Below are positions 12,976-28,523 of a stretch of DNA of 64,000 nt, in pieces (positions within the stretch are counted from its first letter, which is position 1; each line of letters starts with the position of its first letter). The stretch lies in NCBI GenBank assembly GCA_030762935.1, contig CM060895.1, positions 80,360,001 through 80,424,000 on the forward strand, in the 5' to 3' direction. The DNA comes from Hymenopus coronatus (Eukaryota > Arthropoda > Insecta > Mantodea > Hymenopodidae). The notes below the pieces were generated by a model. That model did not search any database. It was not told the origin of the DNA and saw only the letters and a program-made list of their open reading frames with translations. The translations under genes and the position numbers were made by a program.

Positions 12976-15843
12976 TAAAGTCAATTAACGGTCTCAGAAT
13001 AATGGGACCCAAAACGTGTATTTCCGATGAATTCTCGGAATTGAATTTTTAGGTGTAATACAAAGCCCTCTGTCTGTACATAGAACGTGTAGAGAGAGAG
13101 AGAGAGTAACAACGGCAAGTCAGCTATATAGAAGATAAGCTCCTCCACCCAAACTTCCACTTACATGGACAATACTTTTTATTTCTTCACAAATGGCATT
13201 AGCATTTTGATTACAACACCTAATGCTTAGGATATTTTAATAAGAATATTATACAGATACTTGCATTTTTCACATGAAACTCTTAAAGTCCTCTTCAGAT
13301 TTAATGCCTGTTGTATAACTCGTAAACTCTACGAGACAGACGGAATCTTACCGGAAAAAATGTAGATTTCGTTAAAACAAATTATTTATGCCAAAAACAT
13401 TTTTATGGTCTTAATGTTTTCGAAATGTTCCATATTATTGTTTCAATTTCAAATTATGTGTACCTTTTTCTATTGAAAATGGTTATTCTTTCTTGTGGTC
13501 AATCAAACAACAAATACAATTTCCAGGCATCACATAGCTGCCAGCTCTTAAACTTACTATATCACTATGACCTCTGTACTCTCTTCTTCCCGGTATATAT
13601 ACAAATAAAAAAAATTTAGAGCATTTCTATGATGTTTGTCTCGATTAACATGAGGTAGATAGAGTAACAAACCTTTTTAAATAATAGTTTATTGAACAAT
13701 GAATAGACAAAGCCACGCACATGTAACACATCAGATTTTTCATACCCGAATCGTTACGTTTTATTTCGTGAATATGTAGAGAATTTTAAAGTCGTCAGAT
13801 AGCGACCGGCCATGAAAAAACTTATCCTACAATAAGAAGATTTATATCAAATAAAGTGTTGTAAGTATAGGTTATAGAAGAGTAGAAGGTGAAAGTCATG
13901 TGAGAGCAACACATCCGATTACTATTAATATTATCGGTTTGCTATTAAATACCCACATTACTATTTAAATGAGGAACCTCTCATGGGCATTTCAAAGAGC
14001 AAATTTGTTATTTGCAGTTGTCAGAGAACTTTTTAAGTTATCTTAAGATTAGGATAACATAATATGCATCATTTAAATGTAGAGTTTTGTTCAGTATCTT
14101 ATCAATTGATTACACCGTCGAGCCGGACCCCTTGGGCCTAGAGGGCGAGAAATCTAATTAAAAACAACCAGCAAACACTCCGCATCCTTCTGTTTGTCGG
14201 TTGCCAACTGTTAATGGTTCAACGCACTCTTCAGAGATAGCGCCAGCAATGTAATCGTCAGTACAATAATTTTTTTTCTTCAAAAATTAATCAGGTGATA
14301 AAATGTCATAGACTTGTTACGAAAATAAGTATTAACCTTTATTTTCACTTTAATGTACTTATATAAAATTTAAAATGATGGCTATTTATATACAAATTAC
14401 TCCACACATAAAACATCAATGATTACTTAAACTCTACGACAATATATAGTCTATGCTTTGAATATGATTGCGCAATTGTCCTTCGGAGCTACCGTTCTTT
14501 ACAAGTTTTTCAAGAACAGAGGGTAGTGCAGTGCACAAACCTCTACATAAGTATTAAGATAAGATATAGATGAATTCATAAATCAGAATCTGCGTGCAGT
14601 TAGCTACTATAGATATTAGTTGCACCTCTTGTATATAAACAAACTTCATAATGGAAAGGTTTCTTATTACATTCTCGTGACACTGTAAACCACTCACTAC
14701 ATCGCTGTAACAAATTACTGTTAAACAACTTTAACAACAATTGTATGATTAATTGTGCCCTTAAGTAGGAGGCAAATGAGTGAATACATTAAGATAAATC
14801 CATAATCAGTTCTTTTGAAAGCTGGTTTTCATGATGATGAAATTCGTTTATATGCCCGGAGTTAAGACATTTCCATGTGAGAAAAGTATTTTAAATCTGA
14901 AACCACGGAATATCTGGAAATGGTTAACTGCACGAACTAAACGTTTATGAAATATCGTGTGCGTTTTAAGGAGATTCACATTTCTTTTTGTGTGCATCAA
15001 TGTTTTTCTATCTCTTGCGGTTTGCCAGTTACAAGAAATGCATCCAGAATAAAGAAGTAATTAGAAACTAATCCCTGAAATTTCAAGATATACATTTCAT
15101 TCGCCATGTAAATGTCTTTCATATACGGTATTTTAATTAAAATCGTTAGAGCCAATTGTGAGAAAATAAACACTTTCAAAATGGTTTCCATGTAATGGAT
15201 AGTTTGGTGTTTGGCGATTTTTCGCAGTCTGCATCCTTGAAGGATACGATTCTTAATACCATATTCCGTACCTGTCTACTGAGTATGTGAATGTGTGTAT
15301 GTATGTACTCCCCGTCCTGTTTATAGCGTCACTCTGCTGGTACCTGATTATAGCGACGAGTACTATTTTTGCCTCAGCTCAGCACGAATCTCTGATGACG
15401 CTGGCCAGTAAACATGAGATTTGACTAATTCAGGCTGGAAATCAATAGGGGTAGTTAGGAATTATATTTCTGAATGTCACAACACATTTTTAACTTTAAA
15501 TATTTACATTTTTTTTTCACTAGAATCATTAACTATAACAACAAGCACTTTTGGCTCACATACTAAAATTACTCCCTTAGCAACTGAATATAACATAGTT
15601 TTTCTAGCCACTAAATAATACGTTGAGCGCCTAACAGCCGAACTTAACATTCTGAGCCTAACAGCCAAACATACAACTGAGCATTAGTATATCAAACAAC
15701 TGCGCATTGCAATGTGAACCAAACTGTCTTCAATCTGTTAGTTATATCGGATAATTTGGTGTCATGGTTATTTTATTTCTATTGGTCGAAAAGACCACTA
15801 ACTTGTCGTCTATGCGTCCCACAATGCAATTCTCACTACTCAT
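12672..15843. repeat. Satellite unit 5 (3172 bp), pair of unit 10
   Basis: (AAT)12 at 12938-12973. It shares private variants with unit 10: GTAATCGTCAG near 14251, AAATGTCATAGAC near 14302, ACGACAATATATAG near 14437 and TTTCTTATTACATTC near 14660. One difference from unit 10 is AAATGGTTTCC against AAATTGTTTCC near 15180. Confidence 0.96.
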
Positions 15844-16107
15844 AATGCACCTTAATAACACGTGACTACCTCTATAAATGAAGAACCCATTTTTTAACTT
15901 TTAAGACTTCCCCCAATTCACTGCCACTTGTTACACAATTGCATGCACATGCGTCTTTACCAACATCTGCCATATTAAAGAATCTCTACCTTATTCAGTG
16001 ACCTAGTTTCGTAAACACCCTACTCTGCCTCAAGCTAGCTTTCTGTACATATAAATAATTATTTCATTTGTACATTAAATCATAACAGAGAAATAATAAT
16101 AGGTAAA

Positions 16108-16156
<49 letters not shown>

Positions 16157-19024
16157 TAAAGTCAATTAACGGTCTCAGAATAATGGGACCCAAAACGTGT
16201 ATTTCCGATGAATTCTCGGAATTGAATTTTTAGGTGTAATACAAAGCCCTCTGTCTGTACATAGAACGTGTAGAGAGAGAGAGAGTAACAACGGCAAGTC
16301 AGCTATATAGCAGAAAAGCTCCTCCACCCAAACTTCCACTTACATGGACAATACTTTTTATTTCTTCACAAATGGCGTTAGCATTTTGATTACAACACCT
16401 AATGCTTAGGATATTTTAATAAGAATATTATACAGATACTTGCATTTTTCACATGAAACTCTTAAAGTCCTCTTCAGATTTAATGCCTGTTGTATAACTC
16501 GTAAACTCTACGAGACAGACGGAATCTTACCGGAAAAAATGTAGATTTCGTTAAAACAAATTATTTATGCCAAAAACATTTTTATGGTCTTAATGTTTTC
16601 GAAATGTTCCATATTATTGTTTCAATTTCAAATTATGTGTACCTTTTTCTATTGAAAATGGTTATTCTTTCTTGTGGTCAATCAAACAACAAATAAAATT
16701 TCCAGGCATCACATAGCTGCCAGCTCTTAAACTTGCTATATCACTATGACCTCTGTACTCTCTTCTTCCCGGTATATATACAAATAAAAAAAAAATTAGA
16801 GCATTTCTATGATGTTTGTCTCGATTAACATGAGGTAGATAGAGTAACAAACCTTTTTAAATAATAGTTTATTGAACAATGAATAGACAAAGCCACGCAC
16901 ATGTAACACATCAGATTTTTCATACCCGAATCGTTACGTTTTATTTCGTGAATATGTAGAGAATTTTAAAGTCGTCAGATAGCGACCGGCCATGAAAAAA
17001 CTTATCCTACAATAAGAAGATTTATATCAAATAAAGTGTTGTAAGTATAGGTTATAGAAGAGTGGAAGGTGAAAGTCATGTGAGAGCAACACATCCGATT
17101 ACTATTAATATTATCGGTTTGCTATTAAATACCCACATTACTATTTAAATGAGGAACCTCTCATGGGCATTTCAAAGAGCAAATTTGTTATTTGCAGTTG
17201 TCAGAGAACTTTTTAAGTTATCTTAAGATTAGGATAACATAATATGCATCATTTAAATGTAGAGTTTTGTTCAGTATCTTATCAATTGATTACACCGTCG
17301 AGCCGGACCCCTTGGGCCTAGAGGGCGAGAAATCTAATTAAAAACAACCAGCAAACACTCCGCATCCTTCTGTTTGTCGGTTGCCAACTGTTAATGGTTC
17401 AACGCACTCTTCAGAGATAGCGCCAGCAATGTAATTGTCAGTATAATAATTTTTTTTCTTCAAAAATTAATCAGGTGATAAAATATCCTAGACTTGTTAC
17501 ATAAATAAGTATTAACCTTTATTTTCACTTTAATGTACTTATATAACATTTAAAATGGTGGCTATTTATATACAAATTACTCCACACATAAAACAACAAT
17601 GATTACTTAAACTCTACGACTATATATAGTCTATGCTTTGAATATGATTGCGCAATTATCCTTCGGAGCTAGCGTTCTTTTCAGGTTTTTCAAGAACAGA
17701 GGGTAGTGCAGTGCACCAACCTCTACATAAGTATTGAGATTAGATATAGATGAACTCATAAATCAGAATCTGCGTGCAGTTAGTTACTATAGATATTAGT
17801 TGCACCTCTTATATATAAACAAACTTCATAATGGAAAGGTTTCTGTGTTACATTCTCGTGACACTGTAAACCACTCACTACATCGCTGTAACAAACTACT
17901 GTTAAACAACTTTAACAACAATTGTATGATTAATTGTGCCCTTAAGTAGGAGGCAAATGAGTGAACACATTAAGATAAATCCATAATCAGTTCTTTTGAA
18001 AGCTGGTTTTCATGATGATGAAATTCGTTTATATGCCTGGAGTTAAGACATTTCCATGTGAGAAAAGTATTTTAAATCTGAAACCACGGAATATCTGGAA
18101 ATGGTTAACTGCACGAACTAAACGTTTATGAAATATCGTGTGCGTTTTAAGGAGATTCACATTTCTTTTTGTGTGCATCAATGTTTTTCTATCTCTTGCG
18201 GTTTGCCAGTTACAAGAAATGCATCCAGAATAAAGAAGTAATTAGAAACTAATCCCTGAAATTTCAAGATATACATTTCATTCGCCATGTAAATGTCTTT
18301 CATATACGGTATTTTAATTAAAATCGTTAGAGCCAATTGTGAGAAAATAAACACTTTCAAAATTGTTTCCATGTGATGGATAGTTTGGTGTTTGGCGATT
18401 TTTCGCAGTCTGCATCCTTGAAGGATACGATTCTTAATACCATATTCCGTACCTGTCTACTGAGTATGTGAATGTGTGTATGTATGTACTCCCCGTCCTG
18501 TTTATAGCGTCACTCTGCTGGTACCTGATTATAGCGACGAGTACTATTTTTGCCTCAGCTCAGCACGAATCTCTGATGACGCTGGCCAGTAAACATGAGA
18601 TTTGACTAATTCAGGCTGGAAATCAATAGGGGTAGTTAGGAATTATATTTCTGAATGTCACAACACATTTTTAACTTTAAATATTTACATTTTTTTTTCA
18701 CTAGAATCATTAACTATAACAACCAGCACTTTTGGCTCACATACTAAAATTACTCCCTTAGCAACTGAATATAACATAGTTTTTCTAGCCACTAAATAAT
18801 ACGTTGAGCGCCTAACAGCCGAACTTAACATTCTGAGCCTAACAGCCAAACATACAACTGAGCATTAGTATATCAAACAACTGCGCATTGCAATGTGAAC
18901 TAAACTGTCTTCAATCTGTTAGTTATATCGGATAATTTGGTGTCATGGTTATTTTATTTCTATTGGTCGAAAAGACCACTAACTTGTCGTCTATGCGTCC
19001 CACAATGCAATTCTCACTACTCAT
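15844..19024. repeat. Satellite unit 6 (3181 bp), pair of unit 11
   Basis: (AAT)15 at 16110-16154. Variants shared only with unit 11 include TATAGCAGAAAAGC near 16306, CAGTATAATAATT near 17440 and GGAGCTAGCGTTC near 17664. A difference from unit 11 is TGAGATTAGATA against TGAGATAAGATA near 17737. Confidence 0.96.
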
Positions 19025-22000
19025 AATGCACCTTAATAACACGTGACTACCTCTATAAATGAAGAACCCATTTTTTAACTTTTAAGACTTCCCCCAATTC
19101 ACTGCCACTTGTTACTCAATTGCACGCACATGCGTCTTTACCAACATCTGCCATATTAAAGAATCTCTACCTTATTCAGTGACCTAGTTTCATAAACACC
19201 CTACTCTGCCTCAAGCTAGCTTTCTGTACATATAAATAATTATTTCATTTGTACATTAAATCATAACAGAGAAATAATAATAGGTAAAGTAATAATAATA
19301 ATAATAATAATAATAATGATAAAGTCAATTAACGGTCTCAGAATAATGGGACCCAAAACGTGTATTTCCGATGAATTCTCGGAATTGAATTTTTAGGTGT
19401 AATACAAAGCCCTCTGTCTGTACATAGAACGTGTAGAGAGAGAGAGTAACAACGGCAAGTCAGCTATATAGAAGATAAGCTCCTCCACCCAAACTTCCAC
19501 TTACATGGACAATACTTTTTATTTCTTCACAAATGGCGTTAGCATTTTGATTACAACACCTAATGCTTAGGATATTTTAATAAGAATATTATACAGATAC
19601 TTGCATTTTTCACATGAAACTCTTAAAGTCCTCTTCAGATTTAATGCCTGTTGTATAACTCGTAAACTCTACGAGACAGACGGAATCTTACCGGAAAAAA
19701 TGTAGATTTCGTTAAAACAAATTATTTATGCCAAAAACATTTTTATGGTCTTAATGTTTTCGAAATGTTCCATATTATTGTTTCAATTTCAAATTATGTG
19801 TACCTTTTTCTATTGAAAATGATTATTCTTTCTCGTGGTCAATCAAACAACAAATACAATTTCCAGGCATCACATAGCTGCCAGCTCTTAAACTTACTAT
19901 ATCACTATGACCTCTGTACTCTCTTCTTCCCAGTATATATACAAATAAAAAAAATTAGAGCATTTCTATGATGTTTGTCTCGATTAACATGAGGTAGATA
20001 AAGTAACAAACCTTTTTAAATAATAGTTTATTGAACAATGAATAGACAAAGCCACGCACATGTAACACATCAGATTTTTCATACCCGAATCGTTACGTTT
20101 TATTTCGTGAATATGTAGAGAATTTTAAAGTCGTCAGATAGCGACCGGCCATGAAAAGACTTATCCTACAATAAGAAGATTTATATCAAATAAAGTGTTG
20201 TAAGTATAGGTTATAGAAGAGTGGAAGGTGAAAGTCATGTGAGAGCAACACATCCGATTACTATTAATATTATCGGTTTGCTATTAAATACCCACATTAC
20301 TATATAAATGAGGAACCTCTCATGGGCATTTCAAAGAGCAAATTTGTTATTTGCAGTTGTCAGAGAACTTTTTAAGTTATCTTAAGATTAGGATAACATA
20401 ATATGCATCATTTAAATGTAGAGTTTTGTTCAGTATCTTATCAATTGATTACACCGTCGAGCCGGACCCCTTGGGCCTAGAGGGCGAGAAATCTAATTAA
20501 AAACAACCAGCAAACACTCCGCATCCTTCTGTTTGTCGGTTGCCAACTGTTAATGGTTCAACGCACTCTTCAGAGATGGCGCCAGCAATGTAATTGTCAG
20601 TACAATAATTTTTTTCTTCAAAAATTAATCAGGTGATAAAATATCCTAGACTTGTTACGTAAATAAGTATTAACCTTTATTATCACTTTAATGTACTTAT
20701 ATAAAATTTAAAATGATGGCTATTTATATACAAATTACTCCACACATAAAACAACAATGATTACTTAAACTCTACGACTATATATAGTCTATGCTTTGAA
20801 TATGATTGCGCAATTATCCTTCGGAGCTACCGTTCTTTACAAGTTTTTCAAGAATAGAGGGTAGTGCAGTGCACCAACCTCTACGTTAGTATTAAGATAA
20901 GATATAGATGAATTCATAAATCAGAATCTGCGTGCAGTTAGTTACTATAGATATTAGTTGCACCTCTTGTATATAAACAAACTTCATAATGGAAAGGTTT
21001 CTGTGTTACATTCTCGTGACACTGTAAACCACTCACTACATCGCTGTAACAAATTGCTGTTAAACAACTTTAACAACAGTTGTATGATTAATTGTGCTCT
21101 TAAGTAGGAGGTAAATGAGTGAATACATTAAGATAAATCCATAATCAGTTCTTTTGAAAGCTGGTTTTCATGATGATGAAATTCGTTTATATGCCCGGAG
21201 TTAAGACATTTCCATGTGAGAAAAGTATTTTAAATCTGAAACCACGGAATATCTGGAAATGGTTAACTGCACGAACTAAACGTTTATGAAATATCGTGTG
21301 CGTTTTAAGGAGATTCACATTTCTTTTTGTGTGCATTAATGTTTTTCTATCTCTTGCGGTTTGCCAGTTACAAGAAATGCATCCAGAATAAAGAAGTAAT
21401 TAGAAACTAATCCCTGAAATTTCAAGATATACATTTCATTCGCCATGTAAATGTCTTTCATATACGGTATTTTAATTAAAATCGTTAGAGCCAATTGTGA
21501 GAAAATAAACACTTTCAAAATTGTTTCCATGTAATGGATAGTTTGGTGTTTGGCGAATTTTCGCAGTCTGCATCCTTGAAGGATACGATTCTTAATACCA
21601 TATTCCGTACCTGTCTACTGAGTATGTGAATGTGTGTATGTATGTACTCCCCGTCCTGTTTATAGCGTCACTCTGCTGGTACCTGATTATAGCGACGAGT
21701 ACTATTTTTGCCTCAGCTCAGCACGAATCTCTGATGACGCTGGCCGGTAAACATGAGATTTGACTAATTCAGGCTGGAAATCAATAGGGGTAGTTAGGAA
21801 TTATATTTCTGAACGTCACAACACATTTTTAACTTTAAATATTTACATTTTTTTCTCACTAGAATCATTAACTATAACAACAAGCACTTTTGGCTCACAT
21901 ACTAAAATTACTCCCTTAGCAACTGAATATAACATAGTTTTTCTAGCCACTAAATAATACGTTGAGCGCCTAACAGCCGAACTTAACATTGTGAGCCTAA

Positions 22001-22182
22001 CAGCCAAACATACAACTGAGCATTAGTATATCAAACAACTGCGCATTGCAATGTGAACCAAACTGTCTTCAATCTGTTACTTATATCGGATAATTTGGTG
22101 TCATGGTTATTTTATTTCTATTGGTCGAAAAGACCACTAACTTGTCGTCTATGCGTCCCACAATGTAATTCTCACTACTCAT
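19025..22182. repeat. Satellite unit 7 (3158 bp), pair of unit 12
   Basis: (AAT)9 at 19291-19317. The first 400 bp follow unit 6 (ACTGCCACTTG, TTTCATAAACACC). The middle follows unit 3, and the end has its own variants (GGCGAATTTTCGC near 21552, CTGGCCGGTAAAC near 21740), so the unit is a mosaic. Unit 12 repeats the same mosaic. Confidence 0.96.
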
Positions 22183-25100
22183 AATGTACCTTAATAACAC
22201 GTGACTACCTCTATAAATGAAGAACCCATTTTTTAACTTTTAAGACTTCCCCCAATTCACTGCCACTTGTTACTCAATTGCACGCATATGCGTCTTTACC
22301 AACATCTGCCTTATTAAAGAATCTCTACCTTATTCAGTGACCTAGTTTCGTAAACACCCTACTCTGCCTCAAGCTAGCTTTCTGCACATATAAATAATTA
22401 TTTCATTTGTACATTAAATCATAACAGAGAAATAATAATAGGTAAAGTAATAATAATAATAATAATAATAATGATAAATTCAATTAACGGTCTCAGAATA
22501 ATTGGACCCAAAACGTGTATTTCCGATAAATTCTCGGAATTGAATTTTTAGGTGTAATACAAAGCCCTCTGTCTGTACATAGAACGTGTAGAGAGAGAGA
22601 GTAACAACGGCAAGTCAGCTATATAGAAGATAAGCTCCTCCACCCAAACTTCCACTTACATGGACAATACTTTTTATTTCTTCACAAATGGCGTTAGCAT
22701 TTTGATTACAACACCTAATGCTTAGGATATTTTAATAAGAATATTATACAGATACTTGCATTTTTCACATGAAACTCTTAAAGTCCTCTTCAGATTTAAT
22801 GCCTGTTGTATAACTCGTAAACTCTACGAGACAGACGGAATCTTACCGGAAAAAATGTAGATTTCGTTAAAACAAATTATTTATGCCAAAAACATTTTTA
22901 TGGTCTTAATGTTTTCGAAATGTTCCATATTATTGTTTCAATTTCAAATTATGTGTACCTTTTTCTATTGAAAATGGTTATTCTTTCTTGTGGTCAATCA
23001 AACAACAAATACAATTTCCAGGCATCACATAGCTGCCAGCTCTTAAACTTACTATATCACTATGACCTCTGTACTCTCTTCTTCCCGGTATATATACAAT
23101 TAAAAAAAAATTAGAGCATTTCTATGATGTTTGTCTCGATTAACATGAGGTAGATAGAGTAACAAACCTTTTTAAATAATAGTTTATTGAACAATGAATA
23201 GACAAAGCCACGCACATGTAACACATCAGATTTTTCATACCCGAATTGTTACGTTTTATTTCGTGAATATGTAGAGAATTTTATAATCGTCAGATAGCGA
23301 CCGGCCATGAAAAAACTTATCCTACAATAAGAAGATTTATATCAAATAAAGTGTTGTAAGTATAGGTTATAGAAGAGTAGAAGGTGAAAGTCATGTGAGA
23401 GCAACACATCCGATTACTATTAATATTATCGGTTTGCTATTAAATACCCACATTACTATTTAAATGAGGAACCTCTCATGGGCATTTCAAAGAGCAAATT
23501 TGTTATTTGCAGTTGTCAGAGAACTTTTTAAGTTATCTTAAGATTAGGATAACATAATATGCATCATTTAAATGTAGAGTTTTGTTCAGTATCTTATCAA
23601 TTGATTACACCGTCGAGCCGGACCCCTTGGGCCTAGAGGGCGAGAAATCTAATTAAAAACAACCAGCAAACACTCCGCATCCTTCTGTTTGTCGGTTGCC
23701 AACTGTTAATGGTTCAACGCACTCTTCAGAGATAGCGCCAGCAATGTAATTGTCAGTACAATAATTTTTTTTCTTCAAAAATTAATCAGGTGATAAAATA
23801 TCCTAGACTTGTTACGTAAATAAGTATTAACCTTTATTTTCACTTTAATGTACTTATATAAAATTTATAAAGATGGCTGTTTATAAACAAAGTACTCCAC
23901 ACATAAAACAACAATGATTACTTAAACTCTACGACTATATATAGTATATGCTTTGAATATGATTGCGCAATTATCCTTCGGAGCTACCGTTCTTTTCAAG
24001 TTTTTCAAGAACAGAGGGTAGTGCAGTGCACCAACCTCTACATAAGTATTGAGATAATATATAGATGAACTCATAAATCAGAATCTGCGTGCAGTTAGTT
24101 ACTATAGATATTAGTTGCACCTCTTATATATAAACAAACTTCATAATGGAAAGGTTTCTGTGTTACATTCTCGTGACACTGTAAACCACTCACTACATCG
24201 CTGTAACAAATTACTGTTAAACAACTTTAACAACAATTGTATGATTAATTGTGCCCTTAAGTAGGAGGCAAATGAGTGAATACATTAAGATAAATCCATA
24301 ATCAGTTCTTTTGAAAGCTGGTTTTCATGATGATGAAATTCGTTTATATGCCTGGAGTTAAGACATTTCCATGTGAGAAAAGTATTTTAAATCTGAAACC
24401 ACGGAATATCTGGAAATGGTTAACTGCACGAACTAAACGTTTATGAAATATCGTGTGCGTTTTAAGGAGATTCACATTTCTTTTTGTGTGCATTAATGTT
24501 TTTCTATCTCTTGCGGTTTGCCAGTTACAAGAAATGCATCCAGAATAAAGAAGTAATTAGAAACTAATCCCTGAAATTTCAAGATATACATTTCATTCGC
24601 CATGTAAATGTCTTTCATATACGGTATTTTAATTAAAATCGTTAGAGCCAATTGTGAGAAAATAAACACTTTCAAAATGGTTTCCATGTAATGGATAGTT
24701 TGGTGTTTGGCGATTTTTCGCAGTCTGCATCCTTGAAGGATACGATTCTTAATACCATATTCCGTACCTGTCTACTGAGTATGTGAATGTGTGTATATAT
24801 GTACTCCCCGTCCTGTTTATGGCGTCACTCTGCTGGTACCTGATTATAGCGACGAGTACTATTTTTGCCTCAGCTCAGCACGAATCTCTGATGACGCTGG
24901 CCAGTAAACATGAGATTTGACTAATTCAGGCTGGAAATCAATAGGGGTAGTTAGGAATTATATTTCTGAACATCACAACACATTTTTAACTTTAAATATT
25001 TACATTTTTTTCTCACTAGAATCATTAACTATAACAACAAGCACTTTTGGCTCACATACTAAAATTACTCCCTTAGCAACTGAATATAACATAGTTTTTC

Positions 25101-25339
25101 TAGCCACTAAATAATACGTTGAGCGCCTAACAGCCGAACTTAACATTGTGAGCCTAACAGCCAAACATACAACTGAGCATTAGTATATCAAACAACTGCG
25201 CATTGCAATGTGAACCAAACTGTCTTCAATCTGTTACTTATATCGGATAATTTGGTGTCATGGTTATTTTATTTCTATTGGTCGAAAAGACCACTAACTT
25301 GTCGTCTATGCGTCCCACAATGCAATTCTCACTACTCAT
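22183..25339. repeat. Satellite unit 8 (3157 bp), pair of unit 13
   Basis: (AAT)8 at 22449-22472. Variants shared with unit 13 are CGCATATGCG, AATAATTGGACCC, CCGATAAATTCTCGG (which alters the dyad spacer) and TTTATAAAGATGGCTG near 23864. It differs from unit 13 at CGAATTGTTACG against CGAATCGTTACG near 23243. Confidence 0.96.
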
Positions 25340-25603
25340 AATGTACCTTAATAACACGTGACTACCTCTATAGATGAAGAACCCATTTTTTAACTTTTAA
25401 GACTTCCCCCAATTCACTGTCACTTGTTACTCAATTGCACGCACATGCGTCTTTACCAACATCTGCCTTATTAAAGAATCTCTACCTTATTCAGTGACCT
25501 AGTTTCGTAAACACCCTACTCTGCCTCAAGCTATCTTTCTGCACATATAAATAATTATTTCATTTGTACATTAAATCATAACAGAGAAATAATAATAGGT
25601 AAA

Positions 25604-25655
<52 letters not shown>

Positions 25656-28523
25656 TGATAAAGTCAATTAACGGTCTCAGAATAATGGGACCCAAAACGT
25701 GTATTTCCGATGAATTCTCGGAATTGAATTTTTAGGTGTAATACAAAGCCCTCTGTCTGTACATAGAACGTGTAGAGAGAGAGAGTAACAACGGCAAGTC
25801 AGCTATATAGAAGATAAGCTCCTCCACCCAAACTTCCACTTACATGGACAATACTTTTTATTTCTTCACAAATGGCGTTAGCATTTTGATTACAACACCT
25901 AATGCTTAGGATATTTTAATAAGAATATTATACAGATACTTGCATTTTTCACATGAAACTCTTAAAGTCCTCTTCAGATTTAATGCCTGTTGTATAACTC
26001 GTAAACTCTACGAGACAGACGGAATCTTACCGGAAAAAATGTAGATTTCGTTAAAACAAATTATTTATGCCAAAAACATTTTTATGGTCTTAATGTTTTC
26101 GAAATGTTCCATATTATTGTTTCAATTTCAAATTATGTGTACCTTTTTCTATTGAAAATGGTTATTCTTTCTTGTGGTCAATCAAACAACAAATACAATT
26201 TCCAGGCATCACATAGCTGCCAGCTCTTAAACTTACTATATCACTATGACCTCTGTACTCTCTTCTTCCCGGTATATATACAATTAAAAAAAAATTAGAG
26301 CATTTCTATGATGTTTGTCTCGATTAACATGAGGTAGATAGAGTAACAAACCTTTTTAAATAATAGTTTATTGAACAATGAATAGACAAAGCCACGCACA
26401 TGTAACACATCAGATTTTTCATACCCGAATCGTTACGTTTTATTTCGTGAATATGTAGAGAATTTTATAATCGTCAGATAGCGACCGGCCATGAAAAAAC
26501 TTATCCTACAATAAGAAGATTTATATCAAATAAAGTGTTGTAAGTATAGGTTATAGAAGAGTAGAAGGTGAAAGTCATGTGAGAGCAACACATCCGATTA
26601 CTATTAATATTATCGGTTTGCTATTAAATACCCACATTACTATTTAAATGAGGAACCTCTCATGGGCATTTCAAAGAGCAAATTTGTTATTTGCAGTTGT
26701 CAGAGAACTTTTTAAGTTATCTTAAGATTAGGATAACATAATATGCATCATTTAAATGTAGAGTTTTGTTCAGTATCTTATCAATTGATTACACCGTCGA
26801 GCCGGACCCCTTGGGCCTAGAGGGCGAGAAATCTAATTAAAAACAACCAGCAAACACTCCGCATCCTTCTGTTTGTCGGTTGCCAACTGTTAATGGTTCA
26901 ACGCACTCTTCAGAGATAGCGCCAGCAATGTAATTGTCAGTACAATAATTTTTTTTTTTCAAAAATTAATCAGGTGATAAAATATCCTAGACTTGTTACG
27001 TAAATAAGTATTAACCTTTATTTTCACTTTAATGTACTTATATAAAATTTAAAATGATGGCTATTTATATACAAATTACTCCACACATAAAACAACAATG
27101 ATTACTTAAACTCTACGACTATATATAGTCTATGCTTTGAATATAATTGCGCAATTATCCTTCGGAGCTACCGTTCTTTACAAGTTTTTCAAGAACAGAG
27201 GGTAGTGCAGTACACCAACCTCTACATAAGTATTAAGATAAGATATAGATGAATTCATAAATCAGAATCTGCGTGCAGTTAGTTACTATAGATATTAGTT
27301 GCACCTCATGTATATAAACAAACTTCATAATGGAAAGGTTTCTGTGTTACATTCTCGTGACACTGTAAACCACTCACTACATCGCTGTAACAAATTACTG
27401 TTAAACAACTTTAACAACAATTGTATGATTAATTGTGCTCTTAAGTAGGAGGTAAATGAGTGAATACATTAAGATAAATCCATAATCAGTTCTTTTGAAA
27501 GCTGGTTTTCATGATGATGAAATTCGTTTATATGCCCGGAGTTAAGACATTTCCATGTGAGAAAAGTATTTTAAATCTGAAACCACGGAATATCTGGAAA
27601 TGGTTAACTGCACGAACTAAACGTTTATGAAATATCGTGTGCGTTTTAAGGAGATTCACATTTCTTTTTGTGTGCATTAATGTTTTTCTATCTCTTGCGG
27701 TTTGCCAGTTACAAGAAATGCATCCAGAATAAAGAAGTAATTAGAAACTAATCCCTGAAATTTCAAGATATACATTTCATTCGCCATGTAAATGTCTTTC
27801 ATATACGGTATTTTAATTAAAATCGTTAGAGCCAATTGTGAGAAAATAAACACTTTCAAAATTGTTTCCATGTAATGGATAGTTTGGTGTTTGGCGATTT
27901 TTCGCAGTCTGCATTCTTGAAGGATACGATTCTTAATACCATATTCCGTACCTGTCTACTGAGTATGTGAATGTGTGTATGTATGTACTCCCCGTCCTGT
28001 TTATAGCGTCACTCTGCTGGTACCTGATTATAGCGACGAGTACTATTTTTGCCTCAGCTCAGCACGAATCTCTGATGACGCTGGCCAGTAAACATGAGAT
28101 TTGACTAATTCAGGCTGGAAATCAATAGGGGTAGTTAGGAATTATATTTCTGAATGTCACAACACATTTTTAACTTTAAATATTTACATTTTTTTTTCAC
28201 TAGAATCATTAACTATAACAACAAGCACTTTTGGCTCACATACTAAAATTACTCCCTTAGCAACTGAATATAACATAGTTTTTCTAGCCACTAAATAATA
28301 CGTTGAGCGCCTAACAGCCGAACTTAACATTGTGAGCCTAACAGCCAAACATACAACTGAGCATTAGTATATCAAACAACTGCGCATTGCAATGTGAACC
28401 AAACTGTCTTCAATCTGTTACTTATATCGGATAATTTGGTGTCATGGTTATTTTATTTCTATTGGTCGAAAAGACCACTAACTTGTCGTCTATGCGTCCC
28501 ACAATGTAATTCTCACTACTCAT
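25340..28523. repeat. Satellite unit 9 (3184 bp), junction unit of the duplication
   Basis: (AAT)16 at 25606-25653, followed by GATGAT. The first part (CTATAGATGAAG, GCTATCTTTCTG, ATTTTATAATCGTC near 26460) matches unit 14. The part after about 26.95 kb matches unit 4. The unit is therefore a recombinant between the two ends of the 15.87-kb block, which is the expected product of unequal exchange. The breakpoint lies between about 26.47 and 26.95 kb. Confidence 0.95.
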
